64,000 nt of DNA, taken from positions 372,001-436,000 of the forward strand of contig NZ_SNXZ01000001.1 in the NCBI RefSeq assembly GCF_004362825.1. The letters are read 5' to 3'. The notes under the pieces were generated by a model. That model was given only the letters and a program-made list of their open reading frames with translations. It was not told the DNA's origin and did no database searches. Shown here piece after piece: positions 60,629-64,000 of this stretch. The DNA comes from Labedaea rhizosphaerae. Lineage in GTDB: Bacteria; Actinomycetota; Actinomycetes; Mycobacteriales; Pseudonocardiaceae. Positions within the stretch are counted from its first letter, which is position 1; each line of letters opens with the position of its first letter. A program made the translations under genes and the position numbers.

Positions 60629-63058
60629 GTGCGACCTGCGGATGACGAGGGCGGTTTGTCCGTTCGCGACGCGCGTCGAGCCGCCGGGCTGAGCCAGGAG
60701 GAGCTCGCCGAACGGGCCGGGATGAGCGCACGCAGCATCGGCGACATCGAGCGTGGCGTCGTCCGCCGCGCCCGAACCGCATCCCTGATCGCCATCGCCG
60801 ATGCGTTGCGGCTGACCGAACGCGACCGGATCCGCCTGCTCAACCACCACCGCGGCGCGGGTTCGCTGCCCGAACTGGTCGCCGAGGACGAGCGCACGCC
60901 CCGGCAACTGCCACCCGACCTGCCCGGGTTCACCGGGCGGGTGGCCGCGTTGCGCGCGTTGGACGGCGTGCTGGACGACGGCCCGCCGATCGCGGTGATC
61001 GACGGCGCACCGGGCATCGGCAAGAGCACGCTGGCCGTGCACTGGGCCCACCGCGTGCGTGACCGGTTCCCCGACGGCCAGCTCTACGTGCACCTGCGGG
61101 GTTACGGGCCGAGCGAGCCGATGTCCGCCGAGCAGGTGCTCGAGCGGCTGCTGGCCGGGATCGGCGCCGACGTGCCGGTCACGCTCGACGACCGGATCGG
61201 CCTCTTCCGCACCCGCACCGCGGGCAAGCGCCTGCTGATCCTGCTCGACGACGCCCGCCGGCCCGATCAGGTGCGCCCGTGCGTGCCGACCGGTCCGGGC
61301 AGCCTCGTGCTCGTGACCAGCCGCAGCCGGATGCGTGGCCTGTCCGTGCGGGACGGCGCGTTCGCGATCGGCCTCGACGAGTTCACCGACGACGAGGCCA
61401 CCGACCTGCTCGCCGGGATGCTCGGCGCCGAGCGGGTTGCCGCCGAACGGGAGGCGGCCACGGACCTGGCCCGGTTGTGCGCGGGCCTGCCGTTGGCGTT
61501 GCGCATCGCGGGCGATCGGGCGGCGGACAACCACGGCCGCAGCCTGGCCACCGTGGTCGGTGAGCTGACCGACCGCGCCGCGCGCCTGCCGACGTTGCAG
61601 GCAGGCGAAGACGACATGTCGACAAATCTGCTTGCCGTCTTCTCGTGGTCGTACCGCGCGCTCTCCCCGCCGGCCGCGCGCTTGTTCCGCCTGCTCGGCC
61701 TGCACCCCGGCCACGACCTGGACCGCTCGGCCGCCACCGCGTTGTGCGACGGTCCGCCCGACCTCGACGTGCTGGCCGACGCGCACCTGGTCGAACACCG
61801 CGGCGACGGCCGCTACGGCTGCCACGACCTCCTGCGGTTGTACGCGACGCAACTGGCGGAGGCCGAGCCGGACGCGTCCGCGGCGCTGCGCCGGTTGTTC
61901 GACCACTACCGCTACACGGCGAAGGTCGCGATGGACGCGGTGTACCCGCACGAGCGCCACCGCCGCCCGGACGTGCCCGCTGTGCCCACGTGCCCGTTGC
62001 CGCCCGGCGACGAAGCCGCGGCACGCGCGTGGCTGGAGGCCGAACGCCTGGTGCTGACCGAGGTGATCGGCTACTGCGCCGCCAACGGCTGGCCCGAGCA
62101 CGCGCGCGACCTCGCGAACACGTTGTGGCGCCACCTCGACACGGTGGCCAACTACCGCGACGCCCTCGCCATCCACGGCGATGCCCTTGCCGCGGCAAGG
62201 GAAACCGGTGACCGCACCGGCGAGGCGAACGCGTTGCACAACCTGGGGGCCGCCCTGTGGCGGTCCGGGGACTACCACCAGGCCCTCGAGCGGTTGCTGG
62301 AAGCGTTGGCGCTGCGGCGTTCCCTGGGCGATCGGGCCGGCGAAGGCGACACCCTCACCAACCTGAGCGGAACCCACTGGCGCATGGCCGACTACCCGGC
62401 GGCCGAGGACTACCTGCGCCAGGCCCTGGCGATCCGCCGCGAACTCGGCAACCGGGCGGGCGAGGCCGGAACCCTGGACAACCTAGGAGTGATCTGCGAA
62501 CGCGTGGGCCGGTACCCGGAGGCGTTGTCATACCACTCGAGTGCACTGGAGATCTTCCGTTCGCTGGGCAACCGGTCCGGCGAGGCGGCGGCGCTGGACA
62601 ACCTGGGCGTCGTGCACCAACGACTCGGCCGCTACGCCGAAGCCGTCACCATCCACGAGCAGTCGCTGTCGCTGTGCCGCGCGGCCGGCACCCGCGTCGG
62701 CGAGGGCTATGCGCTGACGAACCTGGGCTCCGCGCACGCCGGCGCGGGCAACCTCGCGATCGCGGAACGGTTGCTGCGCGAGGCGATCGCACTGCGTGCC
62801 GAGGTCGGCGACCAGGCCGGCGAGGCCACCGCCATGACCCGCCTGGGCATGGTGTTGACCGACCCCGCCGCCGCGATCGCCTTGCACGAGAAGGCTTTGA
62901 CCATCGGCCGCCGCATCGGCGACCGCCAACTGCTCGTCGAGGTCCTGAACAACCTGGGCGAGGCAACCGGCGACGCCACCCACCACCGCGAAGCCCTCAC
63001 GCTGGCCGAAGCCACCGGCGACGCCTACGAACGCGACCGCGCCAGCCGCCACCTCTGA
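60629..63058 (+). CDS. XRE HTH - NB-ARC - TPR transcriptional regulator
   Basis: An 809-residue STAND-type regulator. Residues 10-70 form an XRE helix-turn-helix (RRAAGLSQEELAERAGMSAR, then SIGDIERG). The NTPase has Walker A GAPGIGKSTLA near residue 130, Walker B LLILLDDA near 195 and GLPLAL near 285. From about 520 to the end run six or seven TPR units with the pattern NLGxxxxxxGxYxxAxxxxxxAL. Such proteins resemble AfsR without its SARP domain and respond to ligands through the TPRs. Its position at the edge of the cluster makes it a possible regulator of it, but nothing in the sequence proves the link. Confidence 0.9.
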   Translation: MRPADDEGGLSVRDARRAAGLSQEELAERAGMSARSIGDIERGVVRRARTASLIAIADALRLTERDRIRLLNHHRGAGSLPELVAEDERTPRQLPPDLPGFTGRVAALRALDGVLDDGPPIAVIDGAPGIGKSTLAVHWAHRVRDRFPDGQLYVHLRGYGPSEPMSAEQVLERLLAGIGADVPVTLDDRIGLFRTRTAGKRLLILLDDARRPDQVRPCVPTGPGSLVLVTSRSRMRGLSVRDGAFAIGLDEFTDDEATDLLAGMLGAERVAAEREAATDLARLCAGLPLALRIAGDRAADNHGRSLATVVGELTDRAARLPTLQAGEDDMSTNLLAVFSWSYRALSPPAARLFRLLGLHPGHDLDRSAATALCDGPPDLDVLADAHLVEHRGDGRYGCHDLLRLYATQLAEAEPDASAALRRLFDHYRYTAKVAMDAVYPHERHRRPDVPAVPTCPLPPGDEAAARAWLEAERLVLTEVIGYCAANGWPEHARDLANTLWRHLDTVANYRDALAIHGDALAAARETGDRTGEANALHNLGAALWRSGDYHQALERLLEALALRRSLGDRAGEGDTLTNLSGTHWRMADYPAAEDYLRQALAIRRELGNRAGEAGTLDNLGVICERVGRYPEALSYHSSALEIFRSLGNRSGEAAALDNLGVVHQRLGRYAEAVTIHEQSLSLCRAAGTRVGEGYALTNLGSAHAGAGNLAIAERLLREAIALRAEVGDQAGEATAMTRLGMVLTDPAAAIALHEKALTIGRRIGDRQLLVEVLNNLGEATGDATHHREALTLAEATGDAYERDRASRHL

Positions 63059-63067
63059 CTATGCGAG

Positions 63068-64000
63068 CTACTTGGTGTGCTTGAAGTCGTCCAGGTACTC
63101 GGCGAACTCGGTCCCGGGCTTGGGTCCGTACGCCTTCAACTCGTTCAACAGCTCGCGAGCGGCGTGCAGCAGGGACGGGCGGCTTTGCCTGTCGCCTCGC
63201 AGCGCCTCCAGCCCGAGGGCAGTTGCGTCCTCGGGCGCGCCCTTGCGCGCGGCGACCACAGCCAGGGTGAGCTGGGCCTCTGCGTTCCGCATGGGCGTGA
63301 TCGGCTCGCCCCAGGGGTTCGTGCCCCGTCGTATGACTTCTTCGGCGTTGCGGGTGGCCAGGTCGTCTTGCCCTGAGACGCGGTAGGTGTCCATCGCGTA
63401 GAAGTCGAACTTGTCGGGATCGACCACGAAGTGGTTGTCCGGCCGGTCCGGGAACGGGAGTCTGTCCAGCAGTTCGCGGCCGTGTTCCAGCGCAGCATGG
63501 ACTTGTTCCGCTTCGCCCATGCGCGCGTATGCCTTTGCTTGCTGGGCATGGAGCTGGACTGCGACGGAATGCGATCCGGCTGCTTGGATTCCGGACTCAG
63601 CGGCGGCGAGGGCAGCTCGGTAGTTGCCGGAGGTCAGGTGGAACCACGCAAGCATTTCGTGAGCCCATCCCACGACGCCGGTTTCGCCGGACTCCCGGCC
63701 CAGTTCGAGCGCCATCCGCCGGGTCGCTTCGGCCGCACGGGCGTCGCCCAGGTCGTATTCGAGGCATCCGACGAGCAACGCGAGCATGCCCGCGTTGCTG
63801 AGGATGTCGCGGTGTTGGGTCAAGCTCAGCTTGCCGTTCAGCAGTTCGGTGACCTTGCCAAGCCAGTCGCGGCCGGCGATGACGAGGTGCCGGGCATCGA
63901 CGCTCGCGTAGTCGCAGCAGAGCTGTTCCACGGTGATGCTCAAGGCATCGATGGTGGCCGCATCGACGTCGGACGTGCGAACGCGCTTGAGCAGTTCGAC
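63068..64000 (-). CDS. C-terminal part of a TPR-containing regulator (XRE family likely), 5' end outside window
   Basis: 311 codons are present and the frame stays open to the right edge, so the gene starts beyond 64000; the TTG at 63943 is internal. The sequence is all helical with TPR-like repeats (DARAAEATRRMALELGRES, then NYRAALAAAESGIQAAGS and QQAKAYARMGEAEQVHAALEH). This composition, and the start of the visible part (RTSDVDAATIDAL), is typical of the sensory half of Streptomyces-type XRE regulators. The HTH is not visible, so the family is inferred. It converges on the NB-ARC regulator gene, 9 bp apart, with no room for a terminator. Confidence 0.7.
   Translation of the reverse strand, partial: VELLKRVRTSDVDAATIDALSITVEQLCCDYASVDARHLVIAGRDWLGKVTELLNGKLSLTQHRDILSNAGMLALLVGCLEYDLGDARAAEATRRMALELGRESGETGVVGWAHEMLAWFHLTSGNYRAALAAAESGIQAAGSHSVAVQLHAQQAKAYARMGEAEQVHAALEHGRELLDRLPFPDRPDNHFVVDPDKFDFYAMDTYRVSGQDDLATRNAEEVIRRGTNPWGEPITPMRNAEAQLTLAVVAARKGAPEDATALGLEALRGDRQSRPSLLHAARELLNELKAYGPKPGTEFAEYLDDFKHTK

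Overview
The window is high-GC actinobacterial DNA and most of it is one modular type I polyketide gene cluster. The genes indicate a macrolactam whose nitrogen comes from a beta-amino-acid starter made from 3-methylaspartate, the logic known from vicenistatin. Gene style (NB-ARC/TPR regulator, XRE regulator with a sensory TPR half, SCP1.201-type deaminase) would suit Streptomyces or a member of the Pseudonocardiales; the genus cannot be fixed from the sequence.

Layout. 1-18172 (minus): three PKS genes carrying four extension modules; the last gene runs off the left edge inside its ketoreductase. 18453-20210 (plus): a discrete ACP and an amino-acid ligase (VinL- and VinM-like), divergent from the PKS block. 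20429-24444: a DHA2-type MFS exporter, a convergent tetR/O-methyltransferase pair, and a small PqqD-like protein, with related inverted repeats in the promoters. 24697-27679 (plus): a secreted SGNH hydrolase and an aldo/keto reductase, probably not part of the pathway. 27727-50127 (minus): a ferredoxin reductase behind two PKS genes that carry the loading ACP and four modules. 50322-51343 (plus): an overlapping pair that looks like an SCP1.201-type deaminase and an Imm1 immunity protein. 51396-59673 (minus): the starter and tailoring operon (VinK-like acyltransferase, TIM-barrel protein, P450, ferredoxin, beta-amino-acid ligase, PLP decarboxylase, glutamate mutase S and E). 59886-64000: a secreted C39-like protein, an HTH/NB-ARC/TPR regulator and the C-terminal part of a second regulator, probably the right flank.

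How it works (inferred from the vicenistatin paradigm). Glutamate mutase makes 3-methylaspartate; the ligase at 54488-55996 loads it on the ACP at 18453; the PLP enzyme decarboxylates it to 3-aminoisobutyryl-ACP; the ligase at 18720 caps the amine with an amino acid; the acyltransferase at 58720 moves the dipeptidyl unit to the N-terminal ACP of the 5314-residue PKS. Modules 1-4 are KS-AT-DH-KR-ACP, module 5 the same, module 6 has a collapsed KR (predicted keto), module 7 is KS-AT-KR-ACP (hydroxyl), and module 8 has the only methylmalonyl-type AT. A thioesterase and the amidohydrolase that removes the protecting residue (VinJ) are not in the window. At least eight extensions imply a ring of 20 members or more.

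Beyond the genes there are DNA-level signals: a 15-bp palindrome family scattered through the PKS genes in several reading frames, a 31-bp GC-rich repeat inserted in frame in two PKS proteins, 11-bp-period CTAGGGG repeats upstream of the biosynthetic operons, and candidate TetR operators. No gap between genes exceeds about 300 bases.
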